DNA of 64,000 nucleotides from Clostridiaceae bacterium (GCA_902363735.1 CABJBA010000001.1:558001-622000), one strand, 5' to 3'; numbered from the stretch's first letter, positions 25,532 to 35,456 are shown. The notes: generated by a model from the letters alone, not told the origin. A program made the numbers and translations.

Positions 25532-25556
25532 ATGATTTCTCCTCACATTTTATAGC

Positions 25557-25583
25557 AAGGGGGAAGGCTGCTCCTTCCCCCTG
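25557..25583 (-). promoter_or_regulatory. Intercistronic stem-loop between binding protein and permease genes
   Basis: AGGGGGAAGG pairs perfectly with CCTTCCCCCT over 10 bp around a 5-nt loop. In the mRNA it lies 12 nt after the binding-protein stop and is not followed by a T run. Such hairpins stabilise the upstream message and give the binding protein excess over the permeases. Confidence 0.7.
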
Positions 25584-25595
25584 TAACCTGTTCCT

Positions 25596-26999
25596 TTAAT
25601 TAATAATTTCCGCCTTACCGATCTTTGCTTTTAAATTCTTATCTATATTGGCAATTGCCTCTTCCATAGTCTGATTGCCTGCCACATAATTTTCAATTTC
25701 AGCAGAAATAATTTCGTCTGCTTCTGCATCCTGAGGTGTTACAATAAGGTTTGTGGCACCATTTTCCAGGCACTTGCCCTCCATCTCACGGAAAGACATG
25801 CCACCGTAGAATTCAGAAGGTTCTTTCCAAAAATCATCCTGAAGCATTTCCAGTGAAATAGGGTTGGCATATGGGGCATTCTGGGATTCCATGGATTTTA
25901 CCCATGTATTTCTGGACTGGGTATCAAAGGTAAAATCTTTCCACAGCTGTTCCAGAAGTCCTGCATATACGTTGTCTTCCTTATTTACAATACAGAAGTA
26001 GGAGGATACGGGAGCTCCTGCTTTTCCCACGCCTTCAAACTCCGGAGACGGCATCACTCTCCACTGCCCTGCCGTTGGCTGGTTGTTCTTTCTCATAAAC
26101 TCATCCCAGAAGGCACCGATATAGAAGGTTGCCACCTGCTGCTGGTTGATGGCATCATACAGAGCCGGTTCCATGATTTCAGACTTTAACAGCAGACCTT
26201 CGGAATATAAAGCATCAAGGGTTCCCAATGCCAGCTTTGTTCCCTCATCTTGTCCGATTACAATATCGCCCTTTTCATCCCATATTTTTGCATTGGCCTG
26301 AGGCATAAGGCCTCTTCTTCCCCAATATCTCCAGGTTCTGCTTCCCGGGCTGATATAGGATAAATAAACTTCTCCGTTGCTCTTTTCCTTTAACTGGCGG
26401 CCTGCTTCCACATATCCGTCAAAGGTATTCATCATGGCAGGATCAATTTCGTATTTTTCAAAAATGTCTTTGTTATAAAACAACACGTTGGGACGTACCG
26501 ATTCAGGAAGTCCGTAAATTTTTCCGTTTACCGTAGCATCGCTGGCCGCACCATCTACCATCTGATCCAGATAGGGCTTTAAAAATTCTGTTTCATCTTT
26601 TAAAATTCCTGCCTGGGAAAGATCCATAATGTTTACCGGATCCAGATAGGTCGCATCAGGAAGATCATCCTCTGCTCCCGATAACGCAGTCATGGTGATT
26701 TTCTCACGGCTCTGTGCATGGCCCTCTGTCTGTACAATCTCAATCTTTACCTCAGGAGCGATATCCCGGTGGGCATCCAGCCAGGCATCGTAGTATTCCT
26801 GGAGGTACTGGGGTTGTCCGGTACCGTAAATCGTGATTGTGCCTGCCGGATATACTGTCTTATCTGCTGACTGGGTACTGCCACCTGCCTGGGCAGTAGT
26901 GCTGTTCGTTCCAGTTCCAGTTCCAGCTCCGCCTCCACACCCTGTAATCAAACCTGCTGTCATTGCTGCTGCCAAAATACCTGCAATTGTTTTTCTCAT
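25596..26999 (-). CDS. Extracellular sugar-binding lipoprotein of ABC transporter
   Basis: A 467-residue family 1 solute-binding protein. Start ATG 26999 (MRKTIAGILAAAM) follows AACAGGAGGCTAGC. The lipoprotein signal ends LITGCGGG, so Cys at about residue 20 is lipidated and anchors the protein outside the membrane. After a Gly/Thr/Ser-rich linker the mature domain has the type I pattern, including YGLPESVRPNVLFYNKDIFEKY. The frame extends upstream to 27113 inside the URO-D gene, but that start would hide the signal peptide. The carbohydrate is unknown. Confidence 0.93.
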   Translation of the reverse strand: MRKTIAGILAAAMTAGLITGCGGGAGTGTGTNSTTAQAGGSTQSADKTVYPAGTITIYGTGQPQYLQEYYDAWLDAHRDIAPEVKIEIVQTEGHAQSREKITMTALSGAEDDLPDATYLDPVNIMDLSQAGILKDETEFLKPYLDQMVDGAASDATVNGKIYGLPESVRPNVLFYNKDIFEKYEIDPAMMNTFDGYVEAGRQLKEKSNGEVYLSYISPGSRTWRYWGRRGLMPQANAKIWDEKGDIVIGQDEGTKLALGTLDALYSEGLLLKSEIMEPALYDAINQQQVATFYIGAFWDEFMRKNNQPTAGQWRVMPSPEFEGVGKAGAPVSSYFCIVNKEDNVYAGLLEQLWKDFTFDTQSRNTWVKSMESQNAPYANPISLEMLQDDFWKEPSEFYGGMSFREMEGKCLENGATNLIVTPQDAEADEIISAEIENYVAGNQTMEEAIANIDKNLKAKIGKAEIIN

Positions 27000-27012
27000 G
27001 CTAGCCTCCTGT

Positions 27013-27972
27013 TTATATTTCTCTTGCCGCTTCTGCGATTGCACGGATTCTCTCATATGGAATTTCCGTAGGGAGCGTACAATCTGCGCCAAGGATAAAT
27101 GATTCTTTCCCATAGCTGCTGATGATATTTTTTGCTTCTGCCTTTAATTCCTCCAGGCTTCCGTCCACCATAACTCCGCTTCTGTTGGCAAGACCGCCCA
27201 TGACGGTTGTTCCCGGAAAAAGTATTTTCCCTTCCTCAAGGCTGAAATCTGTTTCAAAAACACCCCAGTTTACAACATCAACCAAATCATTATAGGATTC
27301 ATACCGCTGCATATTTAAGTTAACCTTGCACATATGAAGGAAGTTGATTCCTCCCGCTTCCTTAGATGCTTTTAATATTTCCTTATCAAAGGGTTCGATA
27401 ACTTCTGCAAATTCTTCATCAGTAAAATAATGCTCTTCTCCGCCTAATGCAGCATAATATATTCCATCTAAGCCCAGTTCCCTGTACTTCTCCGCCAGCT
27501 GGCACATTCCATCCGCAATTCTCTTAAAAGCCTCCAGAACCGGCTTTTTGTTTTCCCTGATATGGGTGCAGAACAATTCTCTGACACTCTCATAGCCATA
27601 ACGGGCCTCAATGGGATGGATGGCAGAAGCACAGATACCGTGAAGTGTACCCAGAGAAAAAGCGTCTCCATCGGCCTGATCCAGAATTCTTTTTGTCATC
27701 TCAATCTGGCTTTCCATAAAACTGTCCTTTAAGGAATAGCTGGGTATTTTATTCCAATCCTCAGGAGTTCTGATTTCTCCCACATCCGGAACCAGATTCT
27801 CATTCATGATCTTAATGATATCTGTATCCGTCTGCCGGAAAAACTCCAGGTGGGACTGCACCCCCTTTTCTCCATTTGCCTCATGGGCCGGAAAATGCAG
27901 GGAAAAACCAGTGGGAACATAATCCACAGTCTTTCCTTTAATAGCTGCCAATACACGTTCTCTTTTTGTCAT
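27013..27972 (-). CDS. Uroporphyrinogen decarboxylase (URO-D) family protein, likely corrinoid methyltransferase-like
   Basis: A 319-residue TIM-barrel protein of the URO-D superfamily, which includes HemE and the MtaA/CmuA methyltransferases. The HemE substrate motif at the N-terminus is not evident. Instead FLHMCKV (His-x-Cys) and GADCTLP (Cys) match the zinc-binding HxC...C pattern of MtaA/CmuA-type methyltransferases. It begins MTKRERVLAAIKGK, the usual start of this group. Start ATG 27972 follows GAGGAGGCAGAAAT. It is first in an operon with a sugar ABC importer and a GntR regulator. A role in metabolism of the imported compound is inferred, and the reaction is unknown. Confidence 0.82.
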   Translation of the reverse strand: MTKRERVLAAIKGKTVDYVPTGFSLHFPAHEANGEKGVQSHLEFFRQTDTDIIKIMNENLVPDVGEIRTPEDWNKIPSYSLKDSFMESQIEMTKRILDQADGDAFSLGTLHGICASAIHPIEARYGYESVRELFCTHIRENKKPVLEAFKRIADGMCQLAEKYRELGLDGIYYAALGGEEHYFTDEEFAEVIEPFDKEILKASKEAGGINFLHMCKVNLNMQRYESYNDLVDVVNWGVFETDFSLEEGKILFPGTTVMGGLANRSGVMVDGSLEELKAEAKNIISSYGKESFILGADCTLPTEIPYERIRAIAEAAREI

Positions 27973-28019
27973 ATTTCTGCCTCCTCTACAGTTCTACAGC
28001 AATTCTGTTTATACTACTA

Positions 28020-28048
28020 ATCATATTACTGTCATTATCAATTGTCAA
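28020..28048 (-). promoter_or_regulatory. Promoter of the URO-D/ABC transporter operon
   Basis: On the minus strand TTGACA (28043-28048) and TATGAT (28020-28025) are 17 bp apart, ~50 bp before the URO-D start. ATTAGTAGTATAAAC downstream of the -10 could be a GntR-type operator but does not match a known consensus well. Confidence 0.78.
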
Positions 28049-28132
28049 TATGCAGAGAGTTACTTTTTTACTGTTTCCAAAACTTTAAATGATATGCTTT
28101 TACCGTTGAGAAATGATAAAAACTGTATCACA

Positions 28133-28166
28133 AAAGACCTCACAATCCTGCGATTGTGAGGTCTTT
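28133..28166 (-). terminator. Intrinsic terminator after the tRNA-Val/tRNA-Met pair
   Basis: AAAGACCTCACAATC pairs perfectly over 15 bp with GATTGTGAGGTCTTT around CTGC. It lies 3 nt after tRNA-Met on the minus strand and ends in TCTTTTG. Confidence 0.85.
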
Positions 28167-28169
28167 CAG

Positions 28170-28243
28170 TAGCGGAAGGGAGATTTGAACTCTCGACACC
28201 ACGGGTATGAACCGTGTGCTCTAGCCAACTGAGCTATTCCGCC
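28170..28243 (-). tRNA. tRNA-Met (anticodon CAT, elongator type)
   Basis: A 74-nt cloverleaf on the minus strand. The acceptor arms GGCGGAA and TTCCGCT pair with one G-T at the end; the anticodon stem-loop CACGG-TTCATAC-CCGTG gives CAT. The G-T first pair and the sequence resemble Firmicutes elongator tRNA-Met, not the initiator, which has an unpaired first base and three G-C pairs in the anticodon stem. CCA is not encoded. Confidence 0.93.
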
Positions 28244-28278
28244 ATATGTTTAATTGCGATAAACAAATTGTTTATCAG

Positions 28279-28351
28279 TGGGACCTACAGGGCTCGAACC
28301 TGTGACCCTCTGCTTGTAAGGCAGATGCTCTCCCAGCTGAGCTAAGATCCC
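28279..28351 (-). tRNA. tRNA-Val (anticodon TAC)
   Basis: A 73-nt cloverleaf on the minus strand. The acceptor arms GGGATCT and AGGTCCC pair with one T-G; the anticodon stem-loop TCTGC-CTTACAA-GCAGA gives TAC (Val). It precedes tRNA-Met by 35 nt and shares its promoter and terminator. Confidence 0.95.
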
Positions 28352-28406
28352 AGTGCTTGTACGATTGCTTTCCCTTTATTTTGGTCTTGCTCTCGACTGC
28401 TTCACT

Positions 28407-28435
28407 AGTATAATATGAATTGTTTTAATTGTCAA
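28407..28435 (-). promoter_or_regulatory. Promoter of the tRNA-Val/tRNA-Met pair
   Basis: On the minus strand TTGACA (28430-28435) and TATACT (28407-28412) are 17 bp apart, placing the start point ~50 nt before tRNA-Val. A second TTGACA occurs just upstream. Confidence 0.85.
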
Positions 28436-28503
28436 CATTTTTTTGTCAATTTTTTTCCTTTTTTTCTTCTTCTTTCCACCGCACTGATTTTACGGCATTT
28501 TCC

Positions 28504-28545
28504 GCCGTATTCCCCCCTTTATCAGGAGGATAATACGGCTTTTTT
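28504..28545 (+). terminator. Hairpin with plus-strand T run between the NYN gene and the tRNAs
   Basis: GCCGTATT pairs with AATACGGC around a ~20-nt loop and is followed by TTTTTT on the plus strand. On the minus strand it lies just after the NYN gene stop but has no T run there. A second small hairpin (CGGC/GCCG) abuts it. It may act in both directions. Confidence 0.5.
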
Positions 28546-28553
28546 AATAGGTT

Positions 28554-29477
28554 TTACAAATTTTGTTTCAAATATACCGTCTTGCTGTTGTTCTTGTTCT
28601 CCCTGACTTCCAATTGTCCAATGCTGTTGACAAATTTGAAAAATGTAGAATATCCGTAGTCCTTCACCTTAAAATCTGCAAACTTCCTATGAATACCGTT
28701 TCCAAGGGCCGCCAGCTCCATACCGTTTTTTCCGCAGTCCCTTACCAGTTTTACAGCATAGTCGTCAAACTCCTGCTTTTTGGTGCGATTGTCTTTCACG
28801 AGAACTGTCACTACATTCTTGGACTTTCTCAGTTCAAAGCCATCCATTTCCTCTAAAAACTTGGACAGGGAACTGTAGCCGTAATTACGCACATCAAAGT
28901 CAGAATATTTTTTCACAAGGCGGTTGCCGATCTCTCCCAGCCCTGTAGATTTATTTTTATCATCATTTTCCAATATAATAGAAGTGATATCCTGTTCAAT
29001 CACATCTTTTCCAATGGCTCCCCCTCTGGTCCCCTCTTCTTCCTGATCAAGAAGAACCTCTAAATTAGTGAATACCGTACAGGCAGCCCGGAAGGATTTA
29101 GGTGTCTTCTCTTCTCCCATTCCAATGACTTCTTTTCCTGATTCCCGAAGCCTGCTGGCTAAGCGGGTGAAATCGCTGTCACTGGACACAATGCAGAACC
29201 CGTCCACATTGTCCGTATAAAGCAAATCCATGGCATCAATAATCAATGCGGAATCCGTTGCATTCTTTCCCACAGTATTGGAAAATTGCTGAATGGGAGT
29301 GATGGAGTTTTCCAGCAGTTCCATCTTCCACTTTCCCATCTGAGCACTGGTCCAGTCCCCATAAATTCTTTTGTAAGTAATTACTCCGTACCGGGTCATC
29401 TCATCCAGAATACACGTAATATACTTTGCGGAAATATTATCCGAATCAATCAATACTGCAAACTTCTTGTCACTCAA
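28554..29477 (-). CDS. NYN-domain (LabA-like) protein with two OST-HTH/LOTUS domains
   Basis: A 307-residue protein. Residues ~5-150 form a NYN/PIN-like nuclease domain: AVLIDSDNIS near the start, DSALIIDAMDLLY in the middle and CIVSSDSDFTRLA carry the acidic residues of the metal site. Two similar C-terminal repeats follow, DFDVRNYGYSSLSKFLEEM and DFKVKDYGYSTFFKFVNSI, typical of OST-HTH (LOTUS) RNA-binding domains. RNA cleavage is inferred from the family. The start is probably TTG 29477, with GGGAG 9 nt upstream; no ATG fits. Confidence 0.88.
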   Translation of the reverse strand: MSDKKFAVLIDSDNISAKYITCILDEMTRYGVITYKRIYGDWTSAQMGKWKMELLENSITPIQQFSNTVGKNATDSALIIDAMDLLYTDNVDGFCIVSSDSDFTRLASRLRESGKEVIGMGEEKTPKSFRAACTVFTNLEVLLDQEEEGTRGGAIGKDVIEQDITSIILENDDKNKSTGLGEIGNRLVKKYSDFDVRNYGYSSLSKFLEEMDGFELRKSKNVVTVLVKDNRTKKQEFDDYAVKLVRDCGKNGMELAALGNGIHRKFADFKVKDYGYSTFFKFVNSIGQLEVRENKNNSKTVYLKQNL

Positions 29478-29670
29478 CGTTCTGCTCTCCCGTCTTTATT
29501 TTTTTCCACCTTTTGTCAGGATCATTGCCTGTCTGCTTAATTATATTTCATTTTTCCATTTATTACAATATCAGGGAGGAACAGACTGGGAGAATTTTTA
29601 TAATGTATTTAAAACATTTTCAGCCATACTAAAAAAGTAAGCCCTGTCAACCACTGAAAGGAGTAAATTT

Positions 29671-29853
29671 ATGAATTCAGTGCCCCAAAAAAACACTGTG
29701 CCTTCAGCTCCGGCTTCTTCGCAGCCCTTGGCCATTTCATCTGTTCCTGTCCAGACCTGGGAACAACCTTATGATCCTGCATCAGCATTAAAGCACGGAA
29801 CTATCTTTCCGGGCCTTAATTTACCTTTTTATGCTTCAGGAGGTGGACAATAA
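29671..29853 (+). CDS. cotJA: Spore coat associated protein CotJA
   Basis: A 60-residue Pro/Ser-rich protein of the CotJA family; the C-terminal part VQTWEQPYDPASALKHGTIF, followed by PGLNLPF, is the family signature. In B. subtilis CotJA and CotJC interact and enter the inner spore coat. Start ATG 29671 follows GAAAGGAGTAAATTT. Its stop overlaps the cotJB start as TAATG. A CATACTAA at 29625-29632 could be a sporulation sigma-E -10, but the matching -35 is poor. Confidence 0.92.
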   Translation: MNSVPQKNTVPSAPASSQPLAISSVPVQTWEQPYDPASALKHGTIFPGLNLPFYASGGGQ

Positions 29854-30149
29854 TGGCAGATCAAAAAACTCTTTTAAAACAGATTACAGAAATCAGCTTT
29901 ACGGTCAATGATTTAAACCTTTATTTAGACACTCATCCTCTGGATGAAAACGCATTATCTGCCTTTCAGCAGGCTATGATGCAGAGAAAACAGCTGTTAA
30001 AAACCTATGGAGAGAATTTTGAACCCCTCACCATGGACTGTGTCTGCCCTGATTCCAACAACAAGACTGCATCTCATACGAGATATGGAGGACAAAAGCA
30101 TTTTACCTGGTGTGACGGCCCTCTGCCATGGGAAGGAGGTGCATTCTAA
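29853..30149 (+). CDS. cotJB: Spore coat protein CotJB
   Basis: A 98-residue small protein of the CotJB family, required with CotJA and CotJC. Conserved parts are the N-terminal helices (LLKQITEISFTVNDLNLYLD) and the aromatic-rich C-terminus (FTWCDGPLPWEGGAF). It is overlapped by one base on each side, TAATG with cotJA and TAATG with cotJC, so the three genes are translationally coupled. Confidence 0.92.
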   Translation: MADQKTLLKQITEISFTVNDLNLYLDTHPLDENALSAFQQAMMQRKQLLKTYGENFEPLTMDCVCPDSNNKTASHTRYGGQKHFTWCDGPLPWEGGAF

Positions 30150-30766
30150 TGTGGAATTATGAAAAAAGACTGCAGTTTCCTGTCAACATCAAGGAAACCT
30201 GCCCAAAAACCGCTTCCCTGATTATCACTCAGTTCGGCGGACCCGACGGAGAATTGGCCGCTTCTATGCGGTATCTTTCCCAAAGGTATTCCATGCCATG
30301 CAAGGAAGTGGGAGGACTTTTAACAGATATTGGAACAGAAGAGCTGGGACATCTGGAAATGATCTGCGCCATTGTTTATCAGCTCACAAAAAATTTGACT
30401 GTAGAACAAGCAAAAACAGCCGGATTTGACGCATATTATGTAGATCATACCACCGCTTTATGGCCTGCGGCAGCGGCAGGAATTCCTTTTAACGCCTGTG
30501 AATTTCAGTCCAAGGGAGATGCCATTGCAGACTTAACAGAGGATCTTGCAGCAGAACAAAAAGCAAGGGTCACCTACGACAACCTCATCCGAATTATCAC
30601 AAATCCCGATGTAAGGGAGCCATTAAAGTTTCTGCGGGCAAGAGAAGTAGTTCATTTCCAGCGGTTTGGGGAGGCCATGGAAAAGATCAAATCCAACCTG
30701 GATTCCAAAAATTTCTATTATTATAATCCTGAATTTGACAAGCAGTTTGTTAAAAATCCAATGTAA
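30149..30766 (+). CDS. cotJC: Spore coat protein CotJC (manganese catalase family)
   Basis: A 205-residue protein with the ferritin-like manganese catalase fold. Metal ligand motifs are EELGHLEMI (Glu and His of helix 2) and REVVHFQRFGEAM (helix 4). Start ATG 30149 follows GGAAGGAGGTGCATTCTA and overlaps the cotJB stop. It may protect the spore from peroxide; catalytic activity is inferred from the family. A bidirectional terminator follows at 30777. Confidence 0.94.
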   Translation: MWNYEKRLQFPVNIKETCPKTASLIITQFGGPDGELAASMRYLSQRYSMPCKEVGGLLTDIGTEELGHLEMICAIVYQLTKNLTVEQAKTAGFDAYYVDHTTALWPAAAAGIPFNACEFQSKGDAIADLTEDLAAEQKARVTYDNLIRIITNPDVREPLKFLRAREVVHFQRFGEAMEKIKSNLDSKNFYYYNPEFDKQFVKNPM

Positions 30767-30776
30767 CAGAACATTT

Positions 30777-30821
30777 CAAAAGGACCGAAGCCCTGTTTTT
30801 CTTCAAGGCTCCGGTCCTTTT
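30777..30821. terminator. Bidirectional terminator between cotJC and the carAB operon
   Basis: AAAAGGACCG-AGCC pairs with GGCT-CGGTCCTTTT (one mismatch) around a ~15-nt loop. Both strands end in T runs, so it serves cotJC (+) and the carAB operon end (-). Confidence 0.82.
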
Positions 30822-30859
30822 GCCGAATCTGTCTTATCTATTCACATTCAGACTGATGC

Positions 30860-31165
30860 TTACTGCTCATCATAGCAGTACCTCATCAAATCATAGACTT
30901 CCTGCTTCAAGGGCTCATCCTTATAATATTCATCAAGAAGCGTTATGATTTTGGAAGCAAATTCCGAGGGAACTGGAAGTTTTCCGGCTGAGGCAAAAAA
31001 ATCTGCTTTCATCTGGCTGATCTTATCCCTTTTCTCAGGAAAGGGAAGATTATAAATCTTATAGAGTATTCCAAGAGCAGAACACACTTCATTCGCAGAG
31101 GTGAGGGGGGCATGTTCAAATTTTGCTTTGATTTCCACCGCCTGTTTATTGATGTAGAACACCAT
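30860..31165 (-). CDS. Small protein of unknown function downstream of carB
   Basis: A 101-residue, mostly helical protein with no signal or membrane segment. It contains VCSALGILYKIYNLPFPEKRDKI near the middle and ends RYCYDEQ. Start ATG 31165 follows AGGAGTGAATGATTT, 15 nt after the carB stop, so it is probably the last gene of the carAB operon. I do not recognise the family. Coding status is supported by the good ribosome binding site and tight spacing. Confidence 0.68.
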   Translation of the reverse strand: MVFYINKQAVEIKAKFEHAPLTSANEVCSALGILYKIYNLPFPEKRDKISQMKADFFASAGKLPVPSEFASKIITLLDEYYKDEPLKQEVYDLMRYCYDEQ

Positions 31166-31180
31166 AAATCATTCACTCCT

Positions 31181-34100
31181 TTACAGGCTTTTCACCTTGG
31201 CAATATCGATTAAGGTCATTGCCTTTGATTTATTTTCCATGCTGGTCACCAGGGCGGCAGCCGTATCCAGGGAAGTCAATACAGTCACTCCGGTTTCTAT
31301 GGCATTTCTCCGGATTACGAACCCATCCCTGCTTCTGTCCGCTCCCTGGGGAGGCGTATCGATAATCAGGTCGATTTCATGACCAAGTATCAAATCCAGC
31401 AGGTTAGGGGATTCCTGTTCCAGTTTCCGCACCTGCAGAGCCTTGACTCCATTTTTATTTAATACTTTTGCCGTCCCAGAGGTGGAGAATATCTTATAGC
31501 CCTGGGCCTGGAATCTTCTTGCAATGTCAATGATCTCTTCCTTATCGGAATCCCTTACGGTTATGATCATATTTTTATGCTTTGGAAGACGGACTCCTGC
31601 TCCTGCAAATGCCTTGTAAAGTGCCTCGTTAAAAGTCTTTGCAATTCCCAGGCACTCTCCTGTGGACTTCATTTCCGGTCCCAGACTTACGTCAGCACCC
31701 CGGATCTTTTCAAAGGAGAATACAGGCATCTTGATGGCAATATGCTCTGCCTCTGGCTGAAGTCCCGGCTCATAACCCAGTTCCTTAATGGAATGTCCGC
31801 AGATCACTTTAGTCGCCAGAGGAACAATGGGAATTCCAGTCACTTTGCTGATATAAGGAACGGTTCTGGAGGAGCGGGGATTTACTTCTATTACATATAC
31901 TTCTTCTCCACTGACAATAAACTGAATGTTAATCATGCCCTTGACATGAAGAGCTCTTGCCAGCCTCCTGGTGTATTCCACCAGAATATCCTTTGTTTTT
32001 TGGCTTATGCTTTGAGCCGGATATACAGAAATGCTGTCACCGGAATGAACCCCAGCCCGCTCAATATGCTCCATAATTCCCGGAATCAGAATGTCTTCTC
32101 CGTCACAAACCGCATCTACTTCGATTTCCTTGCCCACAATGTACTTATCCACAAGAATGGGGTGCTCCTGGGCGATCTGGTTGATGATTCCTATGAATTC
32201 ATCTACATCCTGATCCGAAATGGCTATCTGCATTCCCTGGCCTCCCAGTACATAGGATGGCCTTACCAGTACCGGATAGCCTAAGGTGCGGGCCACTTCC
32301 TTGGCTTCTTCTGCAGTAAACACGGTCTGTCCTGCAGGTCTGGGAATCCGGCATTCCTCCAAGATCTTATCAAACAGCGCTCTGTCTTCTGCTGCATCCA
32401 CATCTTCTGCCGCTGTACCCAAAATGGGAACTCCCATTTTCATCAGAGCCTCTGTCAGTTTAATGGCAGTCTGACCGCCAAACTGAACCACAGCTCCATC
32501 AGGCTTTTCCATGTCGGCAATGTTTTCCACATCTTCCGGAGTCAGAGGTTCAAAGTACAGCTTATCGGCAATGTCAAAATCCGTACTTACGGTTTCCGGA
32601 TTGTTGTTGACAATAATGGTTTCATAGCCTTCTCTCCGAAAGCTCCATGTACTGTGAACGGAGCAGAAATCAAATTCAATCCCTTGTCCGATGCGGATAG
32701 GGCCGGATCCAAGGACCAGCACCTTCTTCTTTCCAGAAGTTTTTTCTGCCTCGTTCTCGCTTCCAAAGCAGGAATAATAGTAAGGAGTCTCCGCTGCAAA
32801 TTCAGCGGCACAGGTATCCACCATCTTAAAAGCTGCAATGATGTTGTTTTCCTTTCTCATCAGGCGGATTTCCTCCGATGGAATCCCGGTCAGTCTGGAA
32901 ATGACCGTATCCGGGAACTCCAGCCTTTTTGCTTCTTTTAACAACTCAACTGTGAGAGGTTCTTTTTTCAGTTCTTCCTCCATCTCCACCAGAATTGCCA
33001 GCTTATCTATAAACCAAAAGTCAATTTTTGTAATATCATGAATAGTCTCATAGGCAAATCCCCGTCGCAAAGCCTCTGCAATGACCCATATTCTTCTGTC
33101 ATCTACCAGATGAAGGGTCTGGGTTAAATCGTAGTCCGAAAGTCCTGTAAAATCATAGGACATCAGACTGTCCACATTCTGTTCCAAAGAGCGGATAGCC
33201 TTCATCAGTCCCCCTTCAAAACTGGGGCATATGCTCATAACCTCTCCCGTTGCCTTCATCTGGGTTCCAAGAGTTCGCTTAGCGCTTAGAAACTTATCAA
33301 AGGGAAGACGGGGCATTTTAACCACACAGTAATCCAGCATGGGTTCAAAGCAGGCATATGTTTTCTTTGTAACCTCGTTTCTGATCTCATCCAGGTGATA
33401 TCCCAGAGCTATTTTGGCCGCAACCTTGGCGATAGGATAGCCGGTGGCTTTGGAAGCCAGTGCTGAAGAACGGCTGACACGTGGATTTACCTCAATAACG
33501 CAGTATTCAAAACTATCCGGGTGAAGGGCATACTGTACGTTGCAGCCTCCGGTGATTTCCAGCTCGCTGATGATCTTAAGAGCAGAGGTGCGCAGCATCT
33601 GGTATTCCTTATCTCCCAGAGTCTGGGAAGGGGCCACCACAATGCTGTCTCCCGTATGAACTCCCACCGGGTCCAGATTCTCCATGTTGCATACGGTGAT
33701 TACATTGCCTGCGCCATCCCGCATGACCTCGTATTCAATTTCCTTCCAGCCTGCAATGCAACGTTCTACCAGAACCTGGCCCACACGGGAAAGCCGGAGA
33801 CCATTTTCAAGGATTTCACGGCACTGGGCAGGATCCTTGGCAATTCCTCCGCCGGAGCCGCCCAGGGTATAGGCCGGACGGAGCACCACCGGATATCCGA
33901 TTTCCTGGGCAACCCGTAAGCCCTCCTCCACATCTTCCACAATATCAGAAGGAGCTACAGGTTCCCCGATCTTTTCCATGGTATTTTTAAACATTTCCCG
34001 GTCTTCTGCCTTTTTAATGGTAAGGGCAGTGGTTCCGATAAGCCTTACGCCGTACTTCTTTAATAATCCTGCATCCTCCAGCTCCATGGCAAGGTTTAAG

Positions 34101-34384
34101 CCTGCCTGGCCTCCTAAGGTAGGGAGAACACTGTCCGGCTTTTCCTTTAGAATCAGCTGCTCTACTGTTTCTAAGGTTAAAGGCTCAATATATACCTTGT
34201 CTGCAATATCTTTATCCGTCATAATGGTAGCCGGATTGGAGTTCAATAGAACAACTTCAACTCCTTCTTCTTTCAGGGAACGGCAAGCCTGTGTTCCTGC
34301 ATAATCAAACTCTGCTGCCTGTCCAATGATAATGGGGCCTGAACCAAGGACAAGCACCTTTTTTATATCATGATTTCTGGGCAT
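31181..34384 (-). CDS. carB: Carbamoyl-phosphate synthase large subunit
   Basis: A 1067-residue ATP-dependent enzyme making carbamoyl phosphate for pyrimidine and arginine synthesis, using ammonia channelled from CarA. Two homologous ATP-grasp halves are visible: each begins with a phosphate loop ([37 protein letters not shown]) and contains a Gly-rich grasp loop ([23 protein letters not shown]). The C-terminal ~140 residues form the MGS-like allosteric domain. Start ATG 34384 follows GGAGGTGGACAATC and overlaps carA by 17 nt. Confidence 0.97.
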   Translation of the reverse strand: MPRNHDIKKVLVLGSGPIIIGQAAEFDYAGTQACRSLKEEGVEVVLLNSNPATIMTDKDIADKVYIEPLTLETVEQLILKEKPDSVLPTLGGQAGLNLAMELEDAGLLKKYGVRLIGTTALTIKKAEDREMFKNTMEKIGEPVAPSDIVEDVEEGLRVAQEIGYPVVLRPAYTLGGSGGGIAKDPAQCREILENGLRLSRVGQVLVERCIAGWKEIEYEVMRDGAGNVITVCNMENLDPVGVHTGDSIVVAPSQTLGDKEYQMLRTSALKIISELEITGGCNVQYALHPDSFEYCVIEVNPRVSRSSALASKATGYPIAKVAAKIALGYHLDEIRNEVTKKTYACFEPMLDYCVVKMPRLPFDKFLSAKRTLGTQMKATGEVMSICPSFEGGLMKAIRSLEQNVDSLMSYDFTGLSDYDLTQTLHLVDDRRIWVIAEALRRGFAYETIHDITKIDFWFIDKLAILVEMEEELKKEPLTVELLKEAKRLEFPDTVISRLTGIPSEEIRLMRKENNIIAAFKMVDTCAAEFAAETPYYYSCFGSENEAEKTSGKKKVLVLGSGPIRIGQGIEFDFCSVHSTWSFRREGYETIIVNNNPETVSTDFDIADKLYFEPLTPEDVENIADMEKPDGAVVQFGGQTAIKLTEALMKMGVPILGTAAEDVDAAEDRALFDKILEECRIPRPAGQTVFTAEEAKEVARTLGYPVLVRPSYVLGGQGMQIAISDQDVDEFIGIINQIAQEHPILVDKYIVGKEIEVDAVCDGEDILIPGIMEHIERAGVHSGDSISVYPAQSISQKTKDILVEYTRRLARALHVKGMINIQFIVSGEEVYVIEVNPRSSRTVPYISKVTGIPIVPLATKVICGHSIKELGYEPGLQPEAEHIAIKMPVFSFEKIRGADVSLGPEMKSTGECLGIAKTFNEALYKAFAGAGVRLPKHKNMIITVRDSDKEEIIDIARRFQAQGYKIFSTSGTAKVLNKNGVKALQVRKLEQESPNLLDLILGHEIDLIIDTPPQGADRSRDGFVIRRNAIETGVTVLTSLDTAAALVTSMENKSKAMTLIDIAKVKSL

Positions 34385-35456
34385 GATTGTCCACCTCCAT
34401 CATTTTCAAAAAACGGTCAAATAAGTAACTGGAATCCTGAGGGCCGGGACAGGCTTCGGGGTGGTACTGGACGGTAAATATGTTTTTTCCTTTGTATTTT
34501 AAGCCTTCATTGGTCCCGTCATTGACGTTTACAAATGCGGCCTCTGCCACCGCCTGGTCAACAGTGTCCATATCCACCACATAGCCGTGGTTTTGGGAAG
34601 ATATATATACCCGGCCTGTTTCCAAATCCTTTACCGGATGGTTGCCTCCCCTGTGGCCGTATTTCAGCTTGTGGGTATCAGCTCCCGCTGCCAGGGCCAT
34701 AAGCTGGTGTCCCAGGCAGATGGCAAAAATAGGCACGTCGGACTGATACAGCTTTTTAATTTCTTCAATGATTTCCTTACACTCCTTGGGATCTCCAGGA
34801 CCGTTGGAGAGCATAATACCATCAGGATTGGAAGAAAGAATCTCTTCTGCTTTCGTATATGCAGGGTACACCGTTACCTGACAGCCTCTTTCCTGCAGGG
34901 AACGGGCAATGTTTTTCTTTGCTCCAAGGTCCAAAAGAGCCACCTTTTTCCCTTCTCCGGGAAGGACATAAGTTTTCTCGCAGGTAGCGGCTTTTACAAC
35001 TCCTGCAACAGTATATTTTTTTATACGCTGAGTGATTTCGTCATGATCAAAACCTTCATTGGTTGTTATCATGCCGTTCATAGTACCTTTTTCTCTTAAA
35101 ATTTTTGTTAGGGCTCTTGTATCAATACCACTGATACCTGGAATGTCATATGATTCTAAGAAATGCTGAATGGTATTCCCACTTCTGAAATTGCTGGGAA
35201 TTCTAGATAATTCTCTGACAAGAAAGCCTGACGGCCATGGTTTAAATGATTCCATATCTTCACAACAAATGCCGTAATTGCCGATCAGGGGGTAAGTCAT
35301 CACAACAGCCTGCCCCGCATATGAGGGGTCGGTGAGGACTTCCAAATAACCGGTCATAGAAGTATTAAATACGATTTCACTTATTACTTCCCGGGTTGAA
35401 CCTATACTGGTTCCTGTAAAAACAGTCCCATCTTCCAGTATCAAAAAAGCTTTCAT
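34368..35456 (-). CDS. carA: Carbamoyl-phosphate synthase small (glutaminase) subunit
   Basis: A 362-residue class I glutamine amidotransferase that supplies ammonia to CarB. The N-terminal domain begins [16 protein letters not shown]. The catalytic Cys is in [15 protein letters not shown], and His/Glu are in [11 protein letters not shown]. Start ATG 35456 follows GGATTTTGCGT; TTG 35462 is an alternative. A strong promoter lies at 35525. The leader is only about 60 nt, too short for a PyrR-type attenuator. Confidence 0.96.
   Translation of the reverse strand: MKAFLILEDGTVFTGTSIGSTREVISEIVFNTSMTGYLEVLTDPSYAGQAVVMTYPLIGNYGICCEDMESFKPWPSGFLVRELSRIPSNFRSGNTIQHFLESYDIPGISGIDTRALTKILREKGTMNGMITTNEGFDHDEITQRIKKYTVAGVVKAATCEKTYVLPGEGKKVALLDLGAKKNIARSLQERGCQVTVYPAYTKAEEILSSNPDGIMLSNGPGDPKECKEIIEEIKKLYQSDVPIFAICLGHQLMALAAGADTHKLKYGHRGGNHPVKDLETGRVYISSQNHGYVVDMDTVDQAVAEAAFVNVNDGTNEGLKYKGKNIFTVQYHPEACPGPQDSSYLFDRFLKMMEVDNHAQKS

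Noticed and set aside
29600..29640. Sigma-E promoter before cotJA
   Set aside because: CATACTAA fits a sigma-E -10, but no acceptable -35 lies 13-15 bp upstream. Mentioned under cotJA but not called.
31577..32284. 235-codon plus-strand open frame inside carB
   Set aside because: It is antisense to the well-conserved carB, has no ribosome binding site and no recognisable domain. It is a shadow frame.
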